DNA of 64,000 nucleotides. Source: Romboutsia sp. CE17. Lineage in GTDB: Bacteria > Bacillota > Clostridia > Peptostreptococcales > Peptostreptococcaceae. The notes beneath the pieces are model-generated. The model saw nothing but the letters and a program-made list of their open reading frames with translations. It made no database searches and was not told where the DNA came from. The position numbers and the translations under genes were made by a program. Shown here in pieces: positions 54,500 through 63,048 of this stretch (position 1 is its first letter; each line of letters begins with the position of its first letter). The stretch lies in assembly GCF_012317385.1 (NCBI RefSeq), contig NZ_CP051144.1, positions 2,108,001 through 2,172,000 of the forward strand. The letters are read 5' to 3'.

Positions 54500-56212
54500 T
54501 TACATATTAAAAGTCTTCTCTACGTGAGCTTTAATTTCTTCAGCAGTTCCCATAGCTAAAACTTCTCCAGCAAATTTCTTCATATCTTCATAACTAACAG
54601 AAGTTATTAACTTTCTTGCTGGAAGTATAGATATTGGTGACATAGAGAATTCATCAAGACCAAATCCAAGAAGTATTGGTATCATTCTTTGATCTCCTGC
54701 AGATTCTCCACACATTCCTACCCACTTACCTTCAGCGTGAGCATTATCTATAACAGTTTTTATAAGTCTTAGCACTGCTGGGTTAAATTGATTGTAAAGA
54801 GAACTTATCTTTTGGTTCATTCTATCAACTGCACAAGTGTATTGTATTAAATCATTTGTTCCTATAGAGAAGAAATCAACATGTTTAGCTAATATATCAG
54901 ATATAACAGCAGCAGATGGTATTTCTATCATCATACCTACTTCTACATTATCCGCATAAGCTATTCCTTCTGATTTTAACTCTTCTTTAACTTCAGCAAC
55001 TACTTCTTTAGCTGCTAATAATTCTTCTAAAGAAGATATCATTGGGAACATTATTCTTAAAGTTCCGTGTACACTTGCTCTATATAAAGCTCTTAATTGA
55101 GTTTTAAATATATCTTTTCTATCTAAACATATTCTTATAGCTCTGTATCCTAAGAATGGGTTCATTTCAGGTTCCATATCAAAGTATGGTAACTCTTTAT
55201 CACCACCTATATCTAACGTTCTTATTACTATAGGCTTATTGTCCATTCCTTCTAAAACAGCTTTATAAGCTTCATATTGTTCTTCTTCAGTTGGGAATCC
55301 ATCTTCTTTGTCCATATATAAAAATTCAGTTCTGTAAAGTCCAACACCTTCAGCATCGTTCTTTATAAGACCTTCAACGTCATTAGGACTACCAATATTT
55401 CCAGCTAACTCAACATGTCTTTTATCAGTAGTTTGTGATGGTTTTCCCTTTAACAACTCTAGTGACTTTCTATATTCGTCAAACTCATTTTTTAACTTTG
55501 TATACTTATCTATTGTTTCTTCATCAGGATTTAATATTACTTCCCCTGTATCCCCATTAAACACTATGTAATCTCCGTCATTTGCCTTAGTTGTTATATC
55601 ATTTAAACCAACTACAGCTGCTATTTCAAGAGTTCTGGCCATTATAGCTGTATGAGAAGTTCTTCCCCCTATATCAGTTAAGAAACCTAAAACCTTAGAT
55701 TTATTCATAGTAGCAGTATCTGAAGGAGTTAAGTCATGAGCAACTAAAATAACTTCTTCTTCTAAAGCTGCTAAATCAACGATTTTTACACCTAATAAAT
55801 GTCTTATTATTCTATTAGTAACATCTTTTATATCTGCAGCTCTTTCTCTCATATACTCATTATCCATAGATTCAAACATGCCTACGAACATATCCCTTAT
55901 TTCTTTTAAAGCATAGTCAGCATTAACTTGTTCATCTTTTATTTTAGCTTTAGCTGAGTCTATTAACTCAGGATCTTCTAATACTAATAAATGAGCTTCA
56001 AATATTTCTGCTTCATGTTCCCCTAGTTCAAGTAAAGCCTTTTCCTTAACCTTAGTTAATTCTTCTTTTGATACCTCAACAGCTTTATCAAGCCTTGCAA
56101 CTTCTTCTTCAATATTAGATATAGACACCTTTTGTATCTCTAACTCTCCATGTTCTACAACTAAAACTTTTCCTATAGCAATCCCTGGAGATGCCCCTGT
56201 TCCTTTAAACAT
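54500..56212 (-). CDS. ptsI: PTS enzyme I (phosphoenolpyruvate-protein phosphotransferase)
   Basis: 570 residues, full length. It transfers phosphate from PEP to HPr. The active His is in GGRTSHTAIMARTLEIAAVVG near 189; PEP-binding stretches are GVGLYRTEFLYMD near 290, VIRTLDIGGDKELPYF near 330 and the metal-site region FFSIGTNDLIQYTCAVDRMN near 450; C-terminal active CGESAGD near 502. The order ptsH-ptsI is usual; here a 210-nt gap with a hairpin separates them, so ptsI may have separate control. It feeds PtsG at 14218. Confidence 0.97.
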   Translation of the reverse strand: MFKGTGASPGIAIGKVLVVEHGELEIQKVSISNIEEEVARLDKAVEVSKEELTKVKEKALLELGEHEAEIFEAHLLVLEDPELIDSAKAKIKDEQVNADYALKEIRDMFVGMFESMDNEYMRERAADIKDVTNRIIRHLLGVKIVDLAALEEEVILVAHDLTPSDTATMNKSKVLGFLTDIGGRTSHTAIMARTLEIAAVVGLNDITTKANDGDYIVFNGDTGEVILNPDEETIDKYTKLKNEFDEYRKSLELLKGKPSQTTDKRHVELAGNIGSPNDVEGLIKNDAEGVGLYRTEFLYMDKEDGFPTEEEQYEAYKAVLEGMDNKPIVIRTLDIGGDKELPYFDMEPEMNPFLGYRAIRICLDRKDIFKTQLRALYRASVHGTLRIMFPMISSLEELLAAKEVVAEVKEELKSEGIAYADNVEVGMMIEIPSAAVISDILAKHVDFFSIGTNDLIQYTCAVDRMNQKISSLYNQFNPAVLRLIKTVIDNAHAEGKWVGMCGESAGDQRMIPILLGFGLDEFSMSPISILPARKLITSVSYEDMKKFAGEVLAMGTAEEIKAHVEKTFNM

Positions 56213-56327
56213 AGTAATATTCCTCCTAGTACAAGTTGTTATACTCTTATATACATACTCTAATCCATTTAGTTATTTTATTAACAAACATTGTTCTATA
56301 TATACAATTTGAGTAAATAATGGAAAA

Positions 56328-56373
56328 GTAATTTATATTAAAGCATTTTTTAGCTAAATACAATATAAATTAC
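56328..56373 (-). promoter_or_regulatory. Hairpin between ptsH and ptsI
   Basis: Perfect 12-bp arms GTAATTTATATT (56328-56339) / AATATAAATTAC (56362-56373) within the 210-nt gap; TTTTCC follows on the minus strand. It could be a weak terminator of ptsH or an attenuator ahead of ptsI. Confidence 0.5.
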
Positions 56374-56422
56374 ATTCCATCACTATCTTACATACCCAAA
56401 TAAAACTTTAAATAAAAACTTT

Positions 56423-56683
56423 TTATTCTCCAAATCCACTTTCTATTAATTCAACTAAAGTGTTTACTGCTCTTTCTTCATCTTCTCCATTTGCAGATAT
56501 TATTAACTCATCACCTTTAGCTAATCCTAAACTCATTATTCCCATTATTGATTTAGCATTTACAGTTTTTCCTTTTGCTATAACTTCTACTGTAGATTTG
56601 AATTCAGAAGCTTTCTTAACAAACATTCCTGCTGGTCTAGCGTGTAATCCACTTGCATTTTTTATACTTACTACTTTTTCCAT
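56423..56683 (-). CDS. ptsH: Phosphocarrier protein HPr
   Basis: 86 residues. Active His15 in NASGLHARPAGMFV and the regulatory Ser46 in KTVNAKSIMGIMSLG, the site of HPr kinase that links sugar state to CcpA in Firmicutes. The C-terminus NTLVELIESGFGE is typical. It carries phosphate from enzyme I to EIIA domains including that of PtsG. Strong ribosome site (GGAGG). The patatin-like gene ends upstream of it on the same strand, 73 nt away. Confidence 0.98.
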   Translation of the reverse strand: MEKVVSIKNASGLHARPAGMFVKKASEFKSTVEVIAKGKTVNAKSIMGIMSLGLAKGDELIISANGEDEERAVNTLVELIESGFGE

Positions 56684-56756
56684 AGTTTAAACCTCCAAAA
56701 TATTTATAATTAAAGTATTAGTTTTACTTTATTAGTTTAAGTATATTATTTATATA

Positions 56757-57974
56757 TTAACCTTGGTTCTTAAAATCACTTATTATTTGATTTGTTAAAA
56801 CCTTAGGCAATTTACTCTTTGGTATTGGCGTTATTAAGTGAACTTCGTTAATTTCTTCACTTTCCCTATTCGGTTTATAATTTTTATGTACTACATCTAC
56901 CAATTTATTAAAATCATATAACTGCCTTCTATTAATACCGTTTTCTTGAAGCTTTTGTTCATACACTGCGTAAAATAAATCTTTATAAGAAAACTCTTTT
57001 GGTAAATTAAGAACTTCACCTAATTTAGGTATAATATTTTCTAATAATGTTCTACGTGATACATCTCTTTTTATACCTAGAGAATTACATAAATACTCAA
57101 TAGTTTCTTTTTTTAAACTTATAAACTTATTAAAGCAATAGTCTTCATCAAATTTATAGTCTAAATTAAAGTAATACTTAACGCCTTCATATCTTTTAAA
57201 AACCTTCATAGTATCAAGATAACCTAAAAGCATATTTTTTTCAATATTTTCTTTATCTTTATTTAAAGAACCTCCTAATGGTTCTGAAGGTATTATAGTT
57301 GTTATATTAATACCTTTATCTAAAAATTTATTTACGTTCATATTTCCAATAAAGTCATCCATTAGTCTAATTACAACAATATCATTATAACCTTTATCGA
57401 CTAAAAGCTTAACTGGTATATTATCAGAGAACATTCCATCTAAATAAAGTTTATCATCCATTTTCTCTAAATTAAAAATTGGTAAACTTGCACTAGCTAT
57501 TAAATAATCTACTAATCTTCCCTCTGGAATATCCTCTATGTATAAATGGTGAGGATTAAACTTTTTATCCCAATGAACTGTAACTATTCCAAAGTCTCTA
57601 TTAGAAGATCTAATAGCTTCTTCATTTATATTTTTTTCTAACATCTCTCTAAGAGGAGTTATATCGATACCTTGATTTTTTCTTGCTTTATTCATCAACT
57701 CTAAAACTATATTAAAGCTTTTCGCAGTAAAATCTAAGTCTTTGTATTTTTCATATGTATCTTCATCTATATTCATAAAACTTGAATAGTCATAATTTCT
57801 CCATATATCTTCCATTATTTCTATATCGTTTTGAATTATAAATGCTCCATTTAATGCACCTATAGAAGTACCTGTTACTCCTTGAAATTCAATTCCAAGC
57901 TCTCTTAAGGCTTTATATGCTCCTATTTGGTAAGCACCTTTGGTTCCTCCACCTTCTAAAACTAAACCTTTCAT
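56757..57974 (-). CDS. Patatin-like phospholipase
   Basis: 405 residues. The patatin catalytic pair is present: oxyanion GLVLEGGGTKGAYQIGAYKAL at 3-23 and nucleophile GTSIGALNGA near 35-44, with the Asp of the dyad in LYLDGMFSDNIP near 173. The N-terminal 220 residues form the lipase domain; the 180-residue C-terminal part is of unknown function and ends without a membrane segment. No signal peptide. The family cleaves membrane phospholipid acyl chains. It is 73 nt upstream of ptsH on the same strand. Confidence 0.9.
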   Translation of the reverse strand: MKGLVLEGGGTKGAYQIGAYKALRELGIEFQGVTGTSIGALNGAFIIQNDIEIMEDIWRNYDYSSFMNIDEDTYEKYKDLDFTAKSFNIVLELMNKARKNQGIDITPLREMLEKNINEEAIRSSNRDFGIVTVHWDKKFNPHHLYIEDIPEGRLVDYLIASASLPIFNLEKMDDKLYLDGMFSDNIPVKLLVDKGYNDIVVIRLMDDFIGNMNVNKFLDKGINITTIIPSEPLGGSLNKDKENIEKNMLLGYLDTMKVFKRYEGVKYYFNLDYKFDEDYCFNKFISLKKETIEYLCNSLGIKRDVSRRTLLENIIPKLGEVLNLPKEFSYKDLFYAVYEQKLQENGINRRQLYDFNKLVDVVHKNYKPNRESEEINEVHLITPIPKSKLPKVLTNQIISDFKNQG

Positions 57975-58097
57975 AATACCACCTATTTATCCTAGAAAGA
58001 TATATACTTCCAAAAAATTTAATTATATTTTATCATAAAATTAAATTTAAAAATATATATCTTTCATATTTTTTAGTTTTAATCTAGCAATTTCCTT

Positions 58098-58442
58098 TTA
58101 TTTTATAAGGTTTATATTTGAAACTATCTTTACAGATTTTAGAAATATTTTTTTCTCCATTGGTTTTAAAGACATTGCACTCATTAATGATTTTTTCTCA
58201 TCAACTAAGTAAATTCTTTTATAGCCTGATTTTACAAACGCCATACATGTAGTTCTTATATCTTCGTTATCCTCACACTCGAAAACACTTGGAGTTACTA
58301 CAAGATTATATTGTGAAAGCTTCATTCCTTTAGTAGAATTTTTATAATTAGCTAAGAACTCTCTAGCATCTTTTTTACTTATATATCCATTCACATTTAC
58401 ATAAACTCTTTTTTCATTTTCAGATACTCTTGATGTTATCAT
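58098..58442 (-). CDS. Small protein, unknown function
   Basis: 114 residues, not recognised. Residues 1-75 alternate strands and helices (RVYVNVNGYISKKDAREFLANYKN...YNLVVTPSVFECEDNEDIRTTCMAFVKSGYKRIYLVD), which recalls a STAS-like alpha/beta fold, but the usual phosphorylatable Ser motif is not clear. Two cysteines. Ribosome site AAGGGGG. It lies between the patatin gene and the camA-like gene on the same strand with 67 and 123 nt gaps. Confidence 0.7.
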   Translation of the reverse strand: MITSRVSENEKRVYVNVNGYISKKDAREFLANYKNSTKGMKLSQYNLVVTPSVFECEDNEDIRTTCMAFVKSGYKRIYLVDEKKSLMSAMSLKPMEKKIFLKSVKIVSNINLIK

Positions 58443-58509
58443 TGATTTGCCCCCTTAAAATGATATTCATTAAATTATATGAATTAAGAAGGCTATTAGT
58501 GAATATACT

Positions 58510-60279
58510 TTATATTTGCAAAGATTCTTTTATTAATTTATTAATTTCTTCTTCTAAAATACTTAACTTAGTCTCTAATTCATCTTCACTATACTTAGTA
58601 TTTTTATTTTTTAAAATAAATATAATTTTTTTAGATAATTCTTCTATCTTTTTATAATTATTATCTTTAAATATTTTTATTTTCATAACTTTATTAGGAT
58701 AATAATCGTATATATCTTTTCCCATACATTTTGCTATTATCTTAAAATATTTGTTGTATATATCAGAATTTAATACCCCTACTAAATATTCATTTGAAAA
58801 CTCATTTTTATATTTTTCTTTTATAAAGAAAGAATATACATCCGCACTACAATATGAGTTATTATGGTCTATAGCAAATCTATTACACTTAGATTTATAA
58901 GGATACATTATCTTCTCTTGTTCAAAAAGATATTTTTCTCTTCCCCATTGTAATTCATACCACTTTCTTATATTTTTTTTGCACTCTCTTCTATTTTCAA
59001 GCTTCACTCTATAGGGTTCTATATATTTTTTTATTGTATTTTCGTAAATTTTCTCATCATCTATGTCATTAGAATATATCAATCTATATTTAGTATCATC
59101 TATTATATATTTTCTAATATTTTTATTTTTTACCCATACTTTTAAAAGATTTTTGGGTGCTGATATTTCATTACTATTTTCTATTATAAAAGCTTTATCA
59201 CAACCAGTTATTATTCCTTGAAAGCTTGTAGCAATTTCATCTAATTCATACTTACATTTACACTGGATTTTTTTATAAAACTCTCTATCTTGAGGATTTG
59301 TAATTAGCCAATCCTCTTCTAATAAATTTTGATTAATATAAAAATTTTCAAAACTTCCCCCATTTATAAAAGAGCTTAAATCTTCTACTTCATTTATTTT
59401 AATATTTTCATCTTTTATTTTATAAATATTTATACTATGATTTTCTTTAAAATCCTTATACTTAATTGGTTTTAAAGTTACTATACACCCTGCTATTCCT
59501 ATATTTTTAAAAATATTAGCTCCTAAAAAGTCAACAATTTCTTCTATATAGGAATTTTCTTTAATGTATTTTCTTAAATTTACTCCTGATGGGCTTTCTA
59601 AAAAATATCTTGGGGTAATCATAGATATTGTGCCATCTTTATTAATTAAATCTATTACCCTTTTATAAAAGCAAAAATATAAATCAGACTTATCTCGATA
59701 AACTGAACTATACTCTTTTAGTAGATATTTTTTATAATCTTTATCCAAAGACTTATGCCCAACATATGGTGGATTTCCCACTATATAGTCAAACTTAAAA
59801 TCCCACTCTTTCTTTAATCCATCTTCACAATAAATATTTACACTATATTTAGTTTTATCCTCTTTTTCACTAGAATTCTTGTTACTTAAAGCATTTTTTA
59901 ATATTTCTAAAGCTTTGTTGTCTATATCAACTCCAAAAATACAATTTTCTACAATATGTTTATGAATATTATCTATACACCAGTATTCATCATTATATTT
60001 ATCTCTTAAATCATATATTTTCGATTCTATTAAATCATATAATATATCATAGGCTTCTAATAAAAAATTTCCACATCCACATGAAATATCTAAAATTTTA
60101 GGACATGGATTCTTAAGTATATCATGCTTTTCTAGAGTTTTTTCCATAATGTACCTAACTATTACCTTAGGTGTATAATAAACTCCATTAGATTTTTTCT
60201 TTTCTTCTTCTATTCCTTCTTCATAAATTCTAGATAAATAAAAATTATCTATTTCTAATACCCCTAGATTATTCTTCAT
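58510..60279 (-). CDS. camA: Orphan N6-adenine DNA methyltransferase, CamA-like
   Basis: 589 residues from the ATG at 60279 (GGAGG 5 nt ahead; an in-frame TTG at 60291 overlaps that site). N6-Mtase domain with SAM loop DISCGCGNFLLE (64-75) and catalytic NPPY (169-172), followed by a target-recognition region (FQGIITGCDKAF, YRLIYSNDID, LENRRECKKNIRKWYELQWGREK, NRFAIDHNN, SADVYSFF). I recognise these stretches as very close to C. difficile CamA (CD2758), which methylates the last A of CAAAAA and affects sporulation and biofilm. No restriction endonuclease gene is nearby. It appears to have its own promoter. The C-terminal helix ends KESLQI. Confidence 0.87.
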   Translation of the reverse strand: MKNNLGVLEIDNFYLSRIYEEGIEEEKKKSNGVYYTPKVIVRYIMEKTLEKHDILKNPCPKILDISCGCGNFLLEAYDILYDLIESKIYDLRDKYNDEYWCIDNIHKHIVENCIFGVDIDNKALEILKNALSNKNSSEKEDKTKYSVNIYCEDGLKKEWDFKFDYIVGNPPYVGHKSLDKDYKKYLLKEYSSVYRDKSDLYFCFYKRVIDLINKDGTISMITPRYFLESPSGVNLRKYIKENSYIEEIVDFLGANIFKNIGIAGCIVTLKPIKYKDFKENHSINIYKIKDENIKINEVEDLSSFINGGSFENFYINQNLLEEDWLITNPQDREFYKKIQCKCKYELDEIATSFQGIITGCDKAFIIENSNEISAPKNLLKVWVKNKNIRKYIIDDTKYRLIYSNDIDDEKIYENTIKKYIEPYRVKLENRRECKKNIRKWYELQWGREKYLFEQEKIMYPYKSKCNRFAIDHNNSYCSADVYSFFIKEKYKNEFSNEYLVGVLNSDIYNKYFKIIAKCMGKDIYDYYPNKVMKIKIFKDNNYKKIEELSKKIIFILKNKNTKYSEDELETKLSILEEEINKLIKESLQI

Positions 60280-60321
60280 ATTTTCCTCCAAAATATGATT
60301 TGTCTTAAGTTTTACACTTCT

Positions 60322-60330
60322 ATTATATCA
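60322..60330 (-). promoter_or_regulatory. Extended -10 promoter of the camA-like gene
   Basis: TGATATAAT on the minus strand, 43 nt ahead of the camA start; the -35 is weak, as is usual for TGn-extended promoters. It lies between the second patatin gene and camA. Confidence 0.6.
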
Positions 60331-60335
60331 CATGA

Positions 60336-61247
60336 TTATACCATTTTATTCCATCTCATATTTAGCCATTTAATTGTATCTTCAATATCATAGTCTTCCC
60401 CTAAGTTTTTTAAATACTCAAGAGAAGAAACATCATCCATTCCTATATCTTTATTCATTCTTGGATTTAATCTATAGTAATTATCATCTAGTAGTATCTT
60501 AGAAAATAACTGGCTCATCTGAGAGTTTCCTTCTAAAGTAATAGGTATTATAGGAAAATCTGGAGATTTATTAATAATCCAATCTATAGCCCCCCAATGA
60601 GTTGTGTCTTGCTTTATACTATTGTATAAATAGCCAGTACCAATTGAAAGTAATCTAATATTCTTTAAGTCTTTACCTAATTGTTGATCTAATGAATAAA
60701 CAATTGTAGATAAGCTAGGATCACTTGCAATTAGGCCTCCATCAACATGACAATTGTAGGTAGGAAAAAAAACGGGTGCTGCACTACTATACATTGCAAC
60801 ATCAACTACCCTAGCATTTTCAGTAGGAGAATTAGGCAAATTATTATAAAATATAGGCTTCCACTCACTAGTTTCATTACCAATATACATACTCGGAATA
60901 ACAACTAACTTACCTAAATCTTTAAGTCTTAAATTCTTAGGAAAAACACTTTGAAGTACCTCTTTAAGATTTTCATTATCATACTTAGGTCTTAATATTT
61001 CATAATAAGATTTATCAAAAATATGCTTAATATTTTTTTCTGAATACATCTCTTTAACCTCTCTAGGGCTGAGCCCATACGCTAATCCCAAAGCTATCAG
61101 ACTACCTGTAGATGTACCACCAATCATATTAGTTTGCTTAAGAATATCGGGAAACTCATGTTGTATTTTCTCAAAAAGAGTAATACTCAAAAGTCCTCTA
61201 AGTCCACCACCATCAAAGTTTATGATATTAAAAGTAGAACTACTCAT
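60336..61247 (-). CDS. Patatin-like phospholipase (CapV/CBASS-effector-like type)
   Basis: 303 residues from the ATG at 61247 with AGGGGTG ahead; the in-frame GTG at 61256 is inside that site. Lipase motifs: INFDGGGLRGLLSITLFEKIQ near 10, nucleophile GGTSTGSLIALGLAYG near 42 and Asp in CHVDGGLIASDPS near 170. It differs clearly from the 405-residue patatin at 56757: it lacks the C-terminal extension and matches the short single-domain type that includes CapV. No CD-NTase gene is adjacent, so a CBASS role is not supported. It is just upstream of the camA-like gene. Confidence 0.88.
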   Translation of the reverse strand: MSSSTFNIINFDGGGLRGLLSITLFEKIQHEFPDILKQTNMIGGTSTGSLIALGLAYGLSPREVKEMYSEKNIKHIFDKSYYEILRPKYDNENLKEVLQSVFPKNLRLKDLGKLVVIPSMYIGNETSEWKPIFYNNLPNSPTENARVVDVAMYSSAAPVFFPTYNCHVDGGLIASDPSLSTIVYSLDQQLGKDLKNIRLLSIGTGYLYNSIKQDTTHWGAIDWIINKSPDFPIIPITLEGNSQMSQLFSKILLDDNYYRLNPRMNKDIGMDDVSSLEYLKNLGEDYDIEDTIKWLNMRWNKMV

Positions 61248-61326
61248 AAAACTCACCCCTAATAAATATAGCTACTTTAATATATATTACCTACACCTAT
61301 TTTGTGCACACAAAAGTAAAGTAAAA

Positions 61327-61402
61327 GGATGCAAATATGTAAAAATGCCAGGCATTTGCAGTATTTTTTAACTGCATACCTGGCATTTTACATGTAGCAT
61401 CC
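61327..61402. repeat. 76-nt bulged hairpin element (family member 2)
   Basis: Left arm 61327-61361, loop 61362-61371, right arm 61372-61402. The apex (AGGCATTTGCAG...CTGCATACCT) is shared with the hairpin at 41560-41659, including an unpaired TT on the left arm, whereas the lower stem (ATGTAAAAATGCC / GGCATTTTACAT) is different but also paired. It lies between two minus-strand genes, right after the pseudo-amidase gene. Confidence 0.7.
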
Positions 61403-61418
61403 TAATAAAAATCTCAAA

Positions 61419-62336
61419 CTACTTATTAGAATCAATATAAGATAGTAACCCTTGAGCTATACCTTCAGTAAATTCATTTAAGTAATTATCATCAGTTAAT
61501 TTCTTTACATCTTCTGGATTAGTTATAAATCCACATTTAATTATAATAGCTGGAATAGTAGCCTCATTTAAAATACCAAACTTACCTATTCCTACTCCTC
61601 TATCTTTTACTTCTACGTAAGACGTTATAGAATCCTGAATAACTCTTGCTATATCACCAGTGTGGTATAATTCATCCTCTTTATAATAAGTCTCTATTCC
61701 TGTAGCTGGAGCATCTCCTGAATGAGCATTTAATTGTAAAGATATTATAAGGTCAGCTTTTTGTTTTTTTGCATCTTCTGCTCTTTCTTTAAAGCTCATA
61801 GTTTTAGAATCATCAGTCCTTGACATAATTACATTAACATCATCATAATTTGATAATTTCGAAGCTAGTTTTTTACCAATACCCAAAGTTATTTCCTTTT
61901 CGTATTTCCCTGTTTCTTCACTTTCCATTCCATTGTCTTCTCCACCACGACCTGGATCTATATAAACATTAAACTTACTCATTACTCCTTCATTTTCTGT
62001 AGATAAATCAAACTGTTTTTGTACTGGTTTAACCTCAGCATCACTAGTCTTTATAATCTTTGTACTTATACTTTTAACTATATTACTTACTCCACTAGTT
62101 GCTTTAAGCGTACCAAATCCAAGTAATACTATCCCTAATGCTAATACACTTAATTTCTTTATATTTACTTTTCCCTTATTAGATCTTTTATTGCTAGAAT
62201 ACTTAGATTTTTTTGTTGTACTTCTTTTATTTACAACTTTATTTGATGTAGTTTTTCTAGATGAATAACTTCTATTTGTTTTTTTCTTATTCAAATATGT
62301 TACATTATTTTTACCTTTATTATTTCTATAAGACAT
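61419..62336 (-). CDS. N-acetylmuramoyl-L-alanine amidase homologue, probably inactive
   Basis: 305 residues. A very basic Lys/Ser/Thr/Asn tail (1-60) precedes one membrane segment (about 61-77, LSVLALGIVLLGFGTLK) and an extracellular Amidase_3 domain (about 122-303). The fold markers are all there (VYIDPGRGGEDNG, VIMSRTDDSKTMSFKERAEDAKKQKADLIISLQLNAH, IPAIIIKCGFITNPED), but the zinc His of DPGHGG is Arg130, the His of SIHAN is Gln201 and the catalytic Glu of EVGF is Lys267. Only Glu146 remains. It is likely a binding or regulatory pseudo-enzyme. Confidence 0.85.
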   Translation of the reverse strand: MSYRNNKGKNNVTYLNKKKTNRSYSSRKTTSNKVVNKRSTTKKSKYSSNKRSNKGKVNIKKLSVLALGIVLLGFGTLKATSGVSNIVKSISTKIIKTSDAEVKPVQKQFDLSTENEGVMSKFNVYIDPGRGGEDNGMESEETGKYEKEITLGIGKKLASKLSNYDDVNVIMSRTDDSKTMSFKERAEDAKKQKADLIISLQLNAHSGDAPATGIETYYKEDELYHTGDIARVIQDSITSYVEVKDRGVGIGKFGILNEATIPAIIIKCGFITNPEDVKKLTDDNYLNEFTEGIAQGLLSYIDSNK

Positions 62337-62548
62337 GTATTACCATCCTTTTACATTTTGTTTATAATATCCCTATTATTAAGTGTTATTTTAACATTCT
62401 CGTATGGTTCCTTCAATAATTTTCTAATTTATTTTATTAATAGTATAAGTAAAATACTACTTATATTGTAACATTTTCTTAACCTTTAATTTAGAATATA
62501 TAGTAAAATATAATTATGACAAAAGATACGTATTTTGGAGGTAGGTAA

Positions 62549-63034
62549 ATGAAAAAAGTTTTTTTAGTACTATCTTTAGTTCTAACACTAGGATTAGTTG
62601 GATGTTCATCTAAAGGTAGTTCTAACGAGTTCAAAAATGTTTCTGCTTCAGAAGTGGAAAAAGCAGTTAATTCTTCAGATGCCTTAGTTGAACAATCAAT
62701 GAGCTTAGATATTAACGATTTTGAATACTTTAATGATGTTAAAGATTCAATTGAAGAAGGTTTCATAATAAGAGCTGCTATGAATGTTTTCCTAGAAGAT
62801 GTAATCTTCATAAAAACTTCTGATTCTGAAAATGCAGATAAGGTTTTTGATGCTTTAGAAGGATATAAAAAAGATATGGTTGAAAGACCATTTGGTTCTG
62901 GTTATGGAAAAGAAGAAAATGCAACTAGAGCTGCAAACACAATCGTTGAGAAAAAAGGAAACTATGTGTATCTTATAGCTGCTGAAAATGCCGAAGATAT
63001 ACAAAATATTATAATAGATACTATAACAAAATAA
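62549..63034 (+). CDS. DUF4358-like lipoprotein
   Basis: 161 residues. Lipoprotein signal MKKVFLVLSLVLTLGLVGC, lipobox LVGC (Cys19). The mature part shows the pattern common in clostridial DUF4358 proteins: SASEVEKAVNSS, an acidic middle, KDMVERPFGSGYG and a closing GNYVYLIAAENAEDIQNIIIDTI. These proteins are frequently found next to MBOAT acyltransferases, as here, and could help acylation of a surface polymer; the biochemical role is unknown. Strong ribosome site GGAGG 7 nt ahead. The MBOAT gene follows 14-18 nt later. Confidence 0.8.
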   Translation: MKKVFLVLSLVLTLGLVGCSSKGSSNEFKNVSASEVEKAVNSSDALVEQSMSLDINDFEYFNDVKDSIEEGFIIRAAMNVFLEDVIFIKTSDSENADKVFDALEGYKKDMVERPFGSGYGKEENATRAANTIVEKKGNYVYLIAAENAEDIQNIIIDTITK

Positions 63035-63048
63035 GGAGATGATTAAAA

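Noticed and set aside
58510-60291. Type II restriction-modification system
   Set aside because: Only a methyltransferase is present; no endonuclease-like frame is found on either side, and the protein resembles the orphan CamA.
60336-61247. CBASS defence operon based on the CapV-like patatin
   Set aside because: No CD-NTase, Cap2/Cap3 or other CBASS gene is nearby; the adjacent gene is an orphan methyltransferase.
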